DNA of 64,000 bases. It comes from Ypsolopha sequella. Its lineage: Eukaryota > Arthropoda > Insecta > Lepidoptera > Ypsolophidae. A program made the position numbers and the translations under genes. Where the stretch lies: positions 15,365,501 through 15,429,500 of the forward strand of contig OW203992.1 in NCBI GenBank assembly GCA_934047225.1. The letters run 5' to 3'. This document shows, in pieces, positions 45,049-57,497 of the stretch. Each line of letters opens with the position of its first letter. The first letter of the stretch is position 1. Under the pieces are notes generated by a model. The model saw only the letters and a program-made list of their open reading frames with translations, was not told where the DNA came from and ran no database searches.

Positions 45049-48000
45049 TGTTGAAATTCAGTCTAATTACGCCGTTATGGAGATAGTTTTTTTCAGTTCA
45101 AAACAGTAATCTGTTCAAACTAATAAAGTTAAAATAACTATAATTACTGTTTTAAACATATACCCATTATCTAAAATATGGCAAAGCGTATTTTTCCATT
45201 TATACTCGTATTATATTTTGTTAATTAAAAACATCATTATTCAATATCTTCTTGATTCGCCGCAATACTTGGATACGGACTTTTTTAGATATGTTTATTT
45301 ATATCTTTCGATATAGACCTACTGCGCCAAAGAAAACTACGTATAGATAAAGTCTAACACTCTCTTGTTCATCAAACAGGATATCCTATTTAGTACAATG
45401 CACTCTACTCGAATTCTATTTATTGTATGGATGGAAAGTTTAAAATGTAACACCTTGTTATTTCTGTGAGCATTCTGCTAGTTAGTTCAAAAACGTAAGT
45501 AATTGAAGTGTATATTTAGAGTAGATTTGGTATAAAAACAAAAGACAAATTCTGCAAAAATAATGGATTTTCCTTGAGAAAACCCTTTTAATTCCGGTAA
45601 CCCTAGCCGCCATTCGTACCACCCGCCCTGCGTGCCGCTCCTAAGTAATCCCCACTGGAGCCCGAGGCGCTGCAATACCGACGCTAAAACGCATAACATT
45701 ATGTACAACCAAGCTAATAATCGGTTTAACTAACCATTTGAATAAATAATTATACAGGCTTTCGAAATGGCACAGGATATATCAGCATTAGACAATAACT
45801 CAAGCCACAAGTTTATGTTAGAATTGACATTAATGGACTTCAACCTGGCATTGAATTTAAGTTTCTCCGGCAACTCCAAGAAAAAACAACTAAAATTACC
45901 GCACATGTAAACTTAAAAATAATGAGACCCCTATCATCATTGGTTTTCTTCTGCCAAACTAGTAATTTATACAATTAAGTTGCAATCAAATTTTACGAAA
46001 TTGACACTTCCTTCTCGAATAAATATGAGAATTTTCCATTGTTTATTGTTTAATTCTTCCCCCATACAATAAAAATCTTCTCAGCAGCAAGCAGTAATAT
46101 TCAATTTAGTAAACGCAGACAAGATTTTGCTATACATTTTCTTGTAAAACTACGGAACTAAATCGCGATTGGCAATTTCCGTAGAACACTAAGAAAGTCG
46201 TTATTTTAAATGTTATTGACAGATTTATTTGTGCTAGAACCTACCTAGAATATCTATGCGAGCGCCTATGTGGCTGCATTAACATGCAGTCGGCAGTCAG
46301 GCGGCTTTCCACCGAGCGAGGAGGCTGGTACCACGATAACTGATAGCATTCTACCAGCAGCAGCCCGTTAAATTGTACTCGGCACGAGGCAAGCCTTCAC
46401 CTCCGATATAGACACTCGAGCATACGACAATTATCTCGTTAATCAACGACACGTACCTGGCGACAAATTTATATGTCACCAGAGCGGCTGCGGCGGTGGG
46501 GTGCAAATTGCATTAGACAGGGTGGAGCAGCATACTCGTACTGCCGGTCGCTGGCTCGGTCGATACGAGGATCTAAACTGTCACCTAGTTCTTCCGGGCG
46601 CGCGCGCAGCTTGCCTTCACTACAAAGAAGATTAACTACGATGTTAACCGGTCCAAGCTCCGTGATCTATATCTTTTTTGGGCTCTTGGTCTGTTTTAAA
46701 GCTTGTCGCCTGACAGTTTCTATTCTTTCAATTGCAAGTAAGACACGAGTTGGTACTTTACATGCTAGCCTGTGTTCCAAAATCCAAACAAACTATAATG
46801 TTAACTTTCACGGAACAACTGGATATTCGAAAATGTATAGCAATAGATAAAATCAACTCAAATGCAAATCTTAATAAATGTAAGTACATAAATTATGGAG
46901 GTACGCCAATGTTGTCCTTTGTGTAGCTTAAATATGATGGATTGCTTCTATCTCGTCGACTCGTTTTGTGTTTGTAATAATTGCCGCAGATTTATATGGC
47001 TCGTACAGACCACATATTTCAAAGCATATATCAGAGGGAATTCCAGGAAAGTTCTGAAACGTACCGCTTATTTTTTATTACAAAAAGAGCAGAACGAAAG
47101 TCGCACGTAACACACAATGCAAGGCCGTTGCCATATTTTTTGCGAGTGCATACATACCGGTCACCGGGAACCGGGTCAACCCTCACAATAAAATATCGTG
47201 TCTTTTGGAAACATGTATCTGTTGATACGAGTATACGAGTACTTATATTTCATTTGTAAGCTTCTTTATGCGAAGATAAATGCGAAACGATGTCAGAAAC
47301 GGCAGATACGAAAATATTTGCGAGATAAGTCTGCGATTGGAACGACAGATGGACATATTTATATCTTTGGTTTTAGATGATTATGTTATTTTATTTGCAT
47401 ACTTACTGCCGCGAGGCTGGCGTGCTTCAATCTCTCATGAATGGAAATTCAATAAATTCAAGTCAGTCATTTCGAATGTCAGAGAGTTGTGTACTCGTAT
47501 ACGTACACATATTTTAGGCTTTATATTGTCTACTGAAAGTATAATAAAATAAAATGTACTGGCTCCATCCATCAGCCTAGTTCATCCACTGCTTGACGGA
47601 CGACTTTCCAAGATTTCACCACTCTTGGAAAAAATGCTCATGCTCACACACGATGGGCAGGCGGGTTGGTGAGCGCGGTGTCAAAACCCTCGCACCAGTG
47701 ACGTCGCTGCGCGTCTCTAGTCTGTTTTATATAAGGCCTGGCAATTGGGGATGGATATACCGCTGATGTATATACATGGATATACCGGCTACCTGGTTGT
47801 GCCTGTTTGGGGGGTGTATTCTTACTCTTCCCCGAACTTTAGGGGGGTTTGCGAGTATGGTGGTACCTGCACACCACAGTCGAGCCCGGCATCACCTCTG
47901 CCAACTCAACTACTGGTTACCCAGAATTAACTTTTCGTTGTAAAGGTTCAAACAAAAAGTTATATTGGTGCGCAAACCTTCATTTTTGAAAATGTTGTAT

Positions 48001-48147
48001 GGGTATAAACTATGTGAGCTTGTAATTTGAGTAACATCCTCATAAGTTAGGACAAATTAGGACAGCAACATTAGTTTACCTTAAACGAGTAAATTTCATA
48101 TAGCCCTTATGTACTCTTAGTCGTAAAATCGAGGTTATTTATTAATA
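45049..48147. other. No gene confirmed; GC-rich patch at 46260-46640
   Basis: A 3.1-kb stretch without a recognisable gene. Open frames at 45487-45708 (minus) and 46473-46850 (plus) fall in GC-richer patches and lack domains. 46260-46620 is GC-richer than its surroundings and could be regulatory. Around 47570-47640 the phrase TTCATCCACTGCTTGACGG resembles a diverged lepidopteran LINE tail. Confidence 0.35.
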
Positions 48148-48300
48148 AATGGGCAAGTGCGAGTCAGACTCGCGCTCTTAAGGTTTCGTATTTGTCAGTT
48201 TTTGGGATAGATAGGAAAATTATACTCGTATTAAAAATCTTGTCAATAACTGTTTAGGATGAAAAAAAAAATGTTGGATTGTACTAAATAATTAAAAAAG
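48148..48300. repeat. 5' fragment of a lepidopteran-type dispersed repeat
   Basis: GGGCAAGTGCGAGTCAGACTCGCGCTC at about 48151 is the same head as the longer copy at 51108-51715 (GGCCAAGAGCGAGCCGGACT). The MITE at about 48301 interrupts or ends it. Confidence 0.55.
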
Positions 48301-48558
48301 CTGGGTATACTTTGTGTTTATTGATGATGTTGCGGAAGCTGGAAACTGGTGATAGCACTCGTCTTTACTACAAACAACTTTTACTATTGAAACAATCCGA
48401 AAACCGCTAAAAATCTGCTGTTCCATAAAAAAGTTACATACTCCACCAAAATGTATGAAACAATTCTGTTTTATTTTCACTTCTCTATTTTTTTTTTCAC
48501 GAAAATTATCGTTGTTCGTATCGACGAGTACTATCGCCAGTTTCCGCAATATCATATA
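48301..48558. mobile_element. MITE family C, copy 3
   Basis: The arms GATGATGTTGCGGAAGCTGG, AAACTGGTGATAGCACTCGT and the inverse ACGAGTACTATCGCCAGTTT match copies at 38256 and 38648. The outer tips are diverged (CTGGGTATAC on the left), so the exact ends are uncertain. Confidence 0.65.
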
Positions 48559-49214
48559 TCATAAAATACTATTTTACAATAATTTGATATACCCATATTC
48601 TATTTTTAGATAATACTTTTTTTTGATATTTCTTATTTTTGAGACATTTTTAATGAAGATTATTTTCATATTTTTCGGTCCACTAGTTTGGGAAATGTAG
48701 GGGGAGGACATACAATTTTTCAAGGTTATTCAAAGTAGTCTTGATAAGTAATCTTATGATTATGTATTTAATCTGTACAACTAATCACAATATTGTAAAA
48801 TATGTACACAATTATATATTTTACAATCTACTTTGTAGTACCTAAAGTATATTTAATACCTACACACATAATATATTTTTAAGAGTTTTTTTTTTCTAAT
48901 TTTTGAATTACACTTAAAAGAGATTAAATTGTGAAAAATCCCTTCAGCGATAGCTCGGTTAGTGGGAAGCCTGTCCAATCTTGGGGTCGACGATAGAGAC
49001 TTACCGGTCAAAAATCATGCACTATTATACGCAGCATACGATTGTTTTTCAATAATTACACAAAAAACGGACTACGATGTACAAGTATTTACTACCACGG
49101 CGGCGTTGGATGGTACTGGAAATTTGGTCATCGTAGAGTTTTTTTTTAATATAGGATTTTATGAGAGTGACAGAGGAGTAACTATATATTTTGTGACCTT
49201 ATACAGACCTTATG
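48559..49214. other. No gene recognised
   Basis: AT-rich sequence with one short frame (48962-49219) that lacks motifs and runs into the MITE. Confidence 0.4.
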
Positions 49215-49436
49215 TATAAGGTGACTTGTTTGTATAGCCAAATTAATACTGTAGGCTCGGTAAGTGGCCAGGACCAAAGTTCAATTATCGTTTTAGCAGA
49301 AAATTTACGAGTCAATTAGAGTAAGCCATGCGTAAGCCTAAATTTTATTTCACAAAAGATTTATTGAACCTTGGTCCCCTGACCACTTACCGAGTCTCCA
49401 GTATGAATTTGGCTATATAAAAAAGTCACCTTATAT
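49215..49436. mobile_element. MITE family D (TATAAGGTGACTT ends)
   Basis: 222 bp. Left TATAAGGTGACTTG, then TATAGCCAAATTAATACTG and GGCTCGGTAAGTGG pair with right CCACTTACCGAGTC, CAGTATGAATTTGGCTATA and AAGTCACCTTATA. The same AAGGTGACT and CAAATTCATACTGGAGGCT modules occur in the inverted repeat nested at 58575-59055. Confidence 0.75.
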
Positions 49437-51107
49437 TATTGTGTATTGATATTTGTTGTTTTTTTATCATCTGTCTTTGTTGCAGTTTTGAGCAGTTTTG
49501 GTTTTTATTTTCCTCGTTTAAAACCTTTTTTGTTTCGGATCTTAATGCTGCGCAAGCTCATGAAAAGCAGTCAAAATTTTATGGTTTCAAAAATGTACAA
49601 TTATTGTTAGTACCGAATATAAAATAAACATTATTACGGTTGTTACATAAAGAAACTGCGGAAGATAAAGAATCATCGTAACATAACTGACGCCGCCAAT
49701 TGACCCGGAACTGGCAGTCAAACATACAACTCGCATTTGGCGTTATTGTTTGGGGTTCCACAGGAAAATGGAAACCGAAAACTCTCCAATTAGTCACGTT
49801 CCTCTCTCGGCTGAATGTTTCTGAAACCGTCGACCGCAACAGATTTGCGGAAAACGTGACAAAGAAAGAGCATTTGTTATTTTTTCCCGATTCTTATTTC
49901 TCGATTTAACTAAGCCAATGTGACAAAAAATACGGAACCCTAACTTTCTGTTCAAATCTGTAGTCATCGCATGTTTTTTACTAAGCTAAACGTACACAAA
50001 TACGATTAAAAATCAACATCGCGTGCTGATTTTGACTTCGCCCGCTAATCTCCTAATGACAAGCAGATTTTTAGTTTTTTGCTCTCTAATCACGATTCCT
50101 ACCTAACAGATATGTAGAGGCAGCTGGAATAACCACTATAATCGATTTCTTGTTAACAATTGTTATGATTGACATCTAACAAATTTCAATTCTTGGATTT
50201 CGTTGTTAAAGAAAACATTGTTCAAAGACACAGGTTCATTCACTTTATGATTGTCTCAGAAGTAATAATTATTAAACTAATGCTAAAATAATGGTGTAGT
50301 TAACATGAACGTAGCCTTATTCTCATGGAAGTTAGTTGTAGTTATTACAGTAATGTTTAGGGCTATTCTCTGAAACCTGCCTTGTTTTAATGGGGTTTAT
50401 TATATTAAAGCTACGCATCAAAGCATGGAAAATGACTGTGATGATTTATATTTCCCATGGTCAGACGTGACTTTCACATCATTTTGTGCATTTCACAATA
50501 AAAAAAGCTATATTCGTTATAACTTTTTGTTGTGTCATGTTGTATTACAGAAATTACAAGTTTATGTTTCCCGGTCCCTTCACGACTTGGCTGTGTGGAT
50601 GCTTGGTGATTGAGTGAAGGTACCAGTCAGATTCAGGTATATTCTGATTGCACTTTAATTTGCATCGACAGCCGCCGTTTTTCTCGTGATTGAGACGTTG
50701 GGGGCCGGTCTTCGTTGCAAGAAACGCCGAAAGCGCACAAGTGTGGACATACCTTATAATTAATCTCATGCATTTTCGTTGAAATTGAGACATAAATAGG
50801 TACATACATTTAATATGCCTGAGAGAATGTCTTGAATTCTCGTTGGAAGATTACATTACTAGGGGTCATTTCTTTAATTTGAGGATCGCCTTACTTTTTA
50901 GGGTTCCGACAAAAACAGAACACCGAAATGTTTTAGCGATGCGTTGATGTCTATCTAAAATCTTTTAGCAAAGCCTTGATGTCCGTCTGCCGCCAAAAAC
51001 ACGATTGAGCTGAAATATGGTATTTAGTCAAAGTTCAACTACGAGTATCATTCTTGGAAAAATACGGAAAGCTTTTTCTTAGGGGAATTTAAGGGATATT
51101 AAAAAAA
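49437..51107. other. No gene confirmed
   Basis: Open frames at 49579-49909 and 50554-50805 have no recognised domain. Fragments AGGGTTCCGACAAAAAC at about 50900 and ACGGAACCCTAACTT at about 49930 are pieces of lepidopteran dispersed repeats. Confidence 0.35.
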
Positions 51108-51715
51108 AAACCGGCCAAGAGCGAGCCGGACTCGCATATTTAGGGTTACTGTAAGAACAGTAAGCAGTCAAAAAAACCAAACTAAATTTATCTTTTATTA
51201 AAAATAAATTCATCAAGTATTACACTGTCGGAAAACCCTGTAGTTTTCCGGTAATCTATGACTCAATATCTACTAAGTAAATATTCCTATTGCAATCTAA
51301 ATGTTAACTACCTAAACTAAGAGATAATTTTCGTTAGATCGTTTATTTTGAGTTAGATCATTGAGACCACTAGACCAAAAACGATAAAAAGTATATTTTT
51401 AGAAACATTAGAGGTAGGTAGAGCTCTTTCAAGTGATACCTTACATGATATGTATTTTATTCTTTGGTCTGAATTGACAATTGAAATGTTTTAGTCCAAA
51501 ATATATTTTTCATTTTTTTACTGGTTGTGTAAAAATATATTTAATATATTATGTGCGCGTCATCAAGACCTAACATTATGCCAAATTTCAAATTCCTATT
51601 TTTATATAACCGTTACATAGTTTTCGAGAAAACCGTATGTAACAGCCGTACGGATACTGACGGATCTTATAAGGGTTCCGTTTTTCCTTTTGTGGTACGG
51701 AACCTCAAAAACGTG
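51108..51715 (+). repeat. Near full-length lepidopteran-type dispersed repeat
   Basis: Starts AACCGGCCAAGAGCGAGCCG (GACTCGC follows) and ends GATCTTATAAGGGTTCCGTT then TTTCCTTTTGTGGTACGGAACC. These head and tail phrases are a familiar and extremely common pair in moth and butterfly genomes. Length is about 610 bp. No intact frame. Confidence 0.6.
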
Positions 51716-52704
51716 TTAATTATTTTCAAGCAGATCATTGTACTCATATAGGTATATTGTGTACTTGGAGGGACTTCAAAAGTTTAAACTATGAATTTGA
51801 TTTCAGAAGTTAGAACGGCTGTGTAGAGGTATGTAGTCACTGGAAAACAAAATTACGCAAATGTTAAGCAAAGTTAATGTAGTGTAACGATTTACGACTC
51901 TTAAAACAGATTAAGAACTAAAACTTATTATTTTACTTTCCTAACAATACTAAACTCCCGAAGATAAAAGCTCGCCAGGTAATTAAAGTTTGAGATGAGC
52001 TTTACGTAATTTCTCTAAGTTTGAGTGGCATCATAATGGATCGCAAACCTTACTTGTTATTTTTATGGGTGAATAAACTTTAGAAGTAAGTTTCTGCGTC
52101 TTATTTATTCATGAAATGTGATGTAAGATACAGTCCAAGAGCAGCTTCCTGATTACGTACGTCTCCGCTGCAACAGCGTTCAATATCTCGTCAAGCGCAT
52201 GGTAAAAGAGGATATGAAAATAAACTTCTCATCGTTGGGCCTCGCGATTTCCTGATCGACCTAATAAAGAGGAGTAAGTGGGGGCCTGCAGTCGATCAGG
52301 GCTAATGGGTCGATGGCTGACTCCATAAAGGCTGGGAGTGGTGCTGTAGGAGGTTTATTTTTACTGCATCACCGCGCACGTGCCGTAGACAAGATGTTAG
52401 CTATTAAATGCTGGCAGGGAATGTTTTGCTTTAAAATATTTACCAATACCACGTCTTGAAATTTACAATTTACTAGGAACCTTTCAGGAATAATGAAACC
52501 TTTGGATAATAGTTAATTAAATGAAACTAGTCAAAGTTGTAAATGTTAAAAACCTATTTGGTATCTATTACATGTTCATTATATAGAATGCGTCGAGCTA
52601 ACTGCATTTGGGAGTTAGAAACACGATACCTCAACATCTTCCGGGAAGATGTCTCCGTGTTGTTATTCAGAGTACATCAGGTTATATGGAGTGAATCTAT
52701 ATGT
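51716..52704. other. No gene recognised
   Basis: No coding or repeat boundary could be supported before the MITE at 52705. Confidence 0.4.
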
Positions 52705-52975
52705 TATATAAGGTCTTTCAATTCAAACGGAAAGTTATTTTGGAGGTTATTCAGTATCGTTAATACATCATATTCCACTGCAAAGTAATTTTTTTTGCGC
52801 GATCTTTTTCTTCACTTGTCCTTAAAAACTGATTCAGCTGTTCGGACCACTTCGTACTGAGAAGTGAAAAAAAAGTTCGCCCAATAAAAAATGCTTTGCA
52901 GTGGAATGTGATGTATTAACGACACTGAATCACCTCCTAAATTACTTTCCATTTAAACTGAAATACCTTATATAT
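52705..52975. mobile_element. MITE family E; duplication breakpoint lies in its loop
   Basis: 271 bp. Left arm (TATATAAGGTCTTTCAATTC, GTTAATACATCATATTCCAC, TGCAAAG) is mirrored by the right arm (CTTTGCAGTGGAATGTGATG, TATTAACGAC, CTGAAATACCTTATATA). The loop is around 52812-52860. The segmental duplication copy at 59226 starts within this loop, so only the right arm is duplicated. Confidence 0.8.
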
Positions 52976-54046
52976 GTCGCAGTGAAATGAGGAAATACAA
53001 GTTAAAATTTTAGATCTCCAGGATCAGCTTGGTGAAAGTTAAGATAAAATTGTGAATCATTTAGACTAAATACTGACAGAACATAATTTATTTGAAAAAA
53101 TCATCTTGATTTTCAAGTGCAAAAAATATGTTTTTTCATTGTGCCACTAATTCTGTAGCTGTAATTATGTCCCGTTTTGAGCAAAAATAAAAATTATCAC
53201 TTTACTTATACATCACTTTTGGAGCTTGAACTGCAGGCTTCTGTACCAACGAGTTTGTCGGAATTTTTGTGTACAGGTGTTTGTTTTGGTGAAGAAAAAT
53301 TCAGTGAGGTAAATCTCATGCCCTAAAAACGAGTGTGTGTCCGAAGCACGCCGGCGATAAGTCTTATTCACCCCTTATCTGATAAGGCTTATCATGTAAA
53401 AATTGTCGGTAAAAAGTTGGTGTACGAGTGCTGTGCTGACTGTTGTTGACTGTCAACAGTCTGCACTCGAAAACACCTCTGATAACTCTTCAGGATATAT
53501 GTCGTAGGCTCGTAGCGATAGGTTTATTTACTTAACCCGTAAAACCGATATTTACAATAAAACAATAGATCAAACGTATAGCGTAAAAATCGATATCGTT
53601 TTTACGGGTCAAAGTAGAATAATGTAGGTAAGGTTGGTCGTTATTCAATATTAGAATTGAACTAGCTGCGGTCGCTTGAACCTGTCTGGAGATCAAGGAC
53701 TTCAAAGGGATTATAAAAGGAGTTTATTCACTCCTTTGTTAACACCATCGATACCTGTGAAGCTAGACGCGCTCTTGGTTCTCACATATATCTGACGGAC
53801 AGACAGACGGACACCACAATCCCGACTAATGAATACGGATGCCTGTGTTGTAACAAATCTCATTAGTTGTCTAAGTGAAAAATGCATGTCTATCTGAGAC
53901 CTCCCGCAATATGTCAGCGGCTGTAATCTCAAATCCACGACTCTGCTTCATAGATTACCCTGTTTTTTTTTAACAAAGCTAATGAAATTCTGTTCAACAT
54001 TTATCGTTAGGTTTTAATTAATTAACGGCGGCGTAATGAATAGGTA

Positions 54047-55353
54047 CGAGGGGCATGCCAAAAGAAGTTAGATACTCCTTACTCCTTTGATTGACACTGG
54101 CAAGTTATACATCATCTTATAGGCTGGTTGTTTGTTGATATATCTGAATATAGAACGCACATCATTTCTTTTTTTTTTATTTGGATGAGCATCATTTTTC
54201 CGAGAATCTGGCGGGAATTCGCTTGCAGCAATGGAGCTCAGTCGAAGTGATTGTCGCGCTATGATTTATTATGACTATAAAAAAGTTTTAAGCCTCAAGA
54301 ATGTTTTGAACTTTTGGCTACTACTTTTGGTGAGTCTGGTTGCTCACGAACAACAGTATTTAATTGGTTTGCTGAATTTAAAAGAAGACGGGGATGTCTC
54401 AAAGATGAAGCGAAGACAGGCCGGCTGCCAACCGCGGTCACGGAAGAAAACGTTCGTGCAGTCGAAAAACTTATTCGCGAAAACCAACGAATTATGTATG
54501 TAGAGCTGGAGCGAGAACAGGGAATTGGATCAGCAGCAATGCAAACCATAATTCACGACCACCTTTCTCTCCGTAAATGTTGTTTGAGATGGGTATCGCA
54601 CAAACTTACCGATGAGCACAAAGACCGTCGGTTGGATTGGTGCCTATTCATGATAGATAAATTCGACGGTGGCGAGAAAAAAAATGTGTATGATATACTG
54701 ACTGGTGATGAAACATGGCTTTATAACTATGATCCCGAAACAAAGTGACATTCGACTGTATGGTGCTTTGAAGATGAGCCAACTCCAACGAAATGTCGCC
54801 GTGCACGAAGCACACAGAAACAAATGGTCGCCTCGTTTTTCAGCAAAACGGATCATATTGCTACTGTAGTGCTAGAAAATTAAAGAACGATGAACTCCGA
54901 ATGGTATGTGACAGTTTGTGCTCCAACAGTAATATCAGCTTGGTGTGACAAGCGACCGAAGTCAGGAATCCGACGCCTTCTCAGGCACCACGACAATGCG
55001 GCGTTGCACACGTCTGCCAAAACACTTGACTTTTTCGGCTCAAAAAATGCGTCAACCCTCCCTCACTCACCATATTCCCCTGACCTAGCACCTTGTGATT
55101 TTACCTGTTTCCAAAAATCAAAGAAAAAATAGAGGGGAAGAAGTTTGAAAGCAAAGAAGATGCACTGGCTGCCTATATTTTCGAGGTTTCTGAGGTGTCT
55201 AAAGAAGAGTGGTCATTGGTATTTTCCAATTAGTTCAGACGTATGAAAAAGTGTATACGTGCTCAGGGTGAATACTTCGAAAAGATCGATACTTGTAATA
55301 AAGAATAAATTTTATAATTTTTGAGTATCTAATTTCTTTTGGCATGCCCCTCG
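54047..55353 (+). mobile_element. mariner transposon 2 with an identifiable empty site
   Basis: 1307 bp between TA duplications (54045-54046 and 55354-55355). The 31-bp inverted ends start CGAGGGGCATGCCAAAAGAA and differ at one position. The sister duplicate at 60421-60440 reads GAATAGGTATCTCTC with a single TA and no element, so it is the unoccupied site. Mariner TA targeting and the exact boundaries follow directly. Confidence 0.95.
54231..55307 (+). pseudogene. mariner transposase pseudogene, DD34D
   Basis: Starts at ATG 54231. The frame shifts near 54300, and the second frame shows the HTH linker to catalytic region: RRGCLKDEAKTGRLPTAVTE, WVSHKL, LTGDETWLYNYDPETK (first Asp), then stops at 54746-54748 and 54881-54883, then HHDNAALHTSAKTL (second Asp) and HSPYSPDLAPCDF (third Asp). 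Exactly 34 residues separate the last two. After about 55105 the frame shifts again, and the C-terminal residues up to about 55306 are in a third frame. At least two frameshifts and two stops make it inactive. It is distinct from the mariner at 43181 in both ends and protein. Confidence 0.88.
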
Positions 55354-56123
55354 TATCTCTCTTCCAAGAAAATATAACGGGTAAATGAAAAAAAAAATAG
55401 ACTGGCCAATATAAAATTCACAGTTCGTTTAAAAAGTAGCAAGGAAATATGAAAATAGTTTATTCATTTTCGCAGGAATGTTTCTTTGGAAATCTTGTTC
55501 AGTATGATCAGTAGATTCTATGGTTTCATTGAAAGAGACTTGTTCACTTATAACGATGATCTCTAGAATAATATTATTATATTAAGTTTTTGTGTATTAC
55601 TATCTAATTTGTCAATATTTACCCATATTATTACCCTCAATACCCTCATGTACCTCACTCAAAGCACAGATTGTATGACAGGTATCAATGAAAAGCCATT
55701 AAAAGCATCGAATAATCTCATGGGAGCTGATTAATGGGGTAGAAAGTAACCCATATGTCCAATTCCAGGTCTAGAACCACATTTGTGCAAAGTTTTATCC
55801 CAATCCATGAAGGAGTAACAAACATACATCCATCCATACATCCAAACTTTCGCATTTATAATATTAGTGGGATGGCATGGGATGGGATTAATGGGTTTTT
55901 ACCTAGTATGTAGAGCGCAGATCCCTGTAGATCCCTTCTAAACACTGGCTAAATCTATGGGTACAAGAAAATATAGGATACAACATAAAAGTTGTAAAAG
56001 GTGATCGATCGGACTGATCCAGGCACACCAGAGTGGATGGATTGGATATCGCTCATTCATTTTCGGTCGAGGTGTCTAATTATTACATAGCTGCTTGGCT
56101 GAAAAAATAATAATAAAAAAAAA
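55354..56123. other. No gene; part of the segmental duplication
   Basis: Shared with 60432-61199. Contains TAACAAACATACATCCATCC and TTTCGCATTTATAATATTAG (GTGGGATGG follows), a phrase typical of dispersed insect repeats. Confidence 0.45.
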
Positions 56124-56181
56124 TAGCGCGTAAAGCTTGTCTTGATAACAAGAGGTCGCAGGTTCGAATCCTGGCCCGGGG
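56124..56181 (+). repeat. tRNA-like SINE head, copy 1
   Basis: TAGCGCGTAAAGCTTGTCTT, then GATAACAAGAGGTCGCAG and GGTTCGAATCC resemble the A-box to B-box part of a tRNA. GGTTCGAATCC is a perfect Pol III B box, and CTTGT/ACAAG can form an anticodon stem. The acceptor stem is missing, so it is not a functional tRNA. A second partial B-box unit (GCGCAGGTTCAAAACCTGGC at about 56465) follows, with a duplicated tail (CTTTGGGTTTGTTTCTGATT at about 56203 and 56512). This suggests a tandem, dimer-like tRNA-derived SINE. Confidence 0.55.
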
Positions 56182-57497
56182 ATTTTTTTTAAATTCTCGT
56201 CTTTGGGTTTGTTTCTGATTGATCTTTTCTAGTTTGTAATGCACTCTAATAATATTTAGAGTATTTATATTTTATCAAAAACTAAGTAGCAAAACTGCCG
56301 GTGTTCCTCGGCAGAACCAGTGTTACACAATAACATACGTTTCTTTTCTACGTTTATTCGCTTAAATCTCTAGCAACATTTTGTTGGGGTTATTTGGGAC
56401 AGCATATTTGTACTAATTTTCTGATTGTTTTCTGTGTTCAACGAAAATGTTGTGAAAAAAAATTGCGCAGGTTCAAAACCTGGCCCGGGGAATTTTTTCA
56501 AATTCTTGTCTTTGGGTTTGTTTCTGATTGATCTTTTCTAGTTTGTAATGCACTCTAATAATATTTAGAGTATTCATAGCGATGGATTTTATATTTTATA
56601 TTTTATTTATGCAGTATATATATACACATCATATATGCACTTACAATGGGAATCCACAGGCAAAGCTAATTACAGATGGCGCTAGCATAAGTCCGGCCAA
56701 TAAATACTACGGTCCAGCTATGTCAAACTTGGTTGTTGTGTGTGTTCCGGTTTTCCTAGAGTTTTTCTGCAATATCTCGCATTTTTTTACTTTCTCTTAT
56801 CACCTGATGTTATATATTTGTTCTTGTTATTATTATGTTATTAATTTTTAATATGGGGTTTCTCGGGAATAAATTAACAACATTATTAAAGCAACCTGGT
56901 ACGGCACACAAAAGCATGATTTCAAAAAATTTATCGAATATCACAAAAAGCTACGCAAAAACCATAGAGTCTGTCAAGCGAGTTATGGCAACGCACTTTT
57001 GGTGGGGAAAAATGAAATCGACAGTATTGCACCACTGAAGTATACTCTGTTAGCCCAAAATTAACAATCTTGATATTTATGTAAGTTGACTTTACCGATA
57101 TCCAAATTTATACTGGTGGCTTTGTAGAATGTCGGTATAAAGCAAAGAAATCGACTCAATGAGCCTTTCTGTGAAAAATAAAGTATAAAAGTCTAAAGTT
57201 AAGTCATAAGTCTCGAATTTGGCTAGATAACGGGTCATTGCTGTTTTAAAAAACAAGAGAAAAAGAAACAACACATATTTTATTTTTTTAAACAAAAAAC
57301 ATGTTTCTTTAAGGTTGATGCGACGGATCACGATGCCAAACGTATTTCGTATTTTTGTGTACGAAGTATGTAGAAAGTACCTGTGTATGAAGATATTTTA
57401 TGCCTAAATTCAATCATAAGATCTTTTTTAACATTGTTGCTGCCAAGGCAATCTAAAAAAAAAATTAACACCTAGAAAATAATAACCAAATATATAT
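56182..57497. other. SINE-like tail and unassigned remainder of duplication copy 1
   Basis: Contains the duplicated tail unit (about 56182-56280 and 56490-56578), then AT-rich non-coding DNA. AACTTGGTTGTTGTGTGTGT and neighbouring frames carry no motif. Confidence 0.45.

Larger units (their letters stand above)
52817..57497. repeat. Segmental duplication, copy 1 (contains mariner)
   Basis: From TGTCCTTAAAAACTGATTCA to ATAACCAAATATATAT. It is repeated in the same orientation at 59226-62577 at very high identity. Copy 1 is 4.68 kb, of which 1.31 kb is a mariner absent from copy 2, leaving about 3.37 kb of shared sequence. Other differences are small, for example about 25 bp near 53060 missing from copy 2. 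An identical minus-strand open frame at 53711-53938 and 60098-60325 is part of the repeat and has no domain. Confidence 0.93.

Noticed and set aside
53711..53938. Gene conserved in two copies (also 60098-60325)
   Set aside because: The identity reflects the recent segmental duplication. The frame contains a simple CAGACAGACGGAC stretch and no domain.
56124..56181. Functional tRNA gene
   Set aside because: The acceptor stem is absent and the anticodon loop is ambiguous, so it is better explained as a SINE head.
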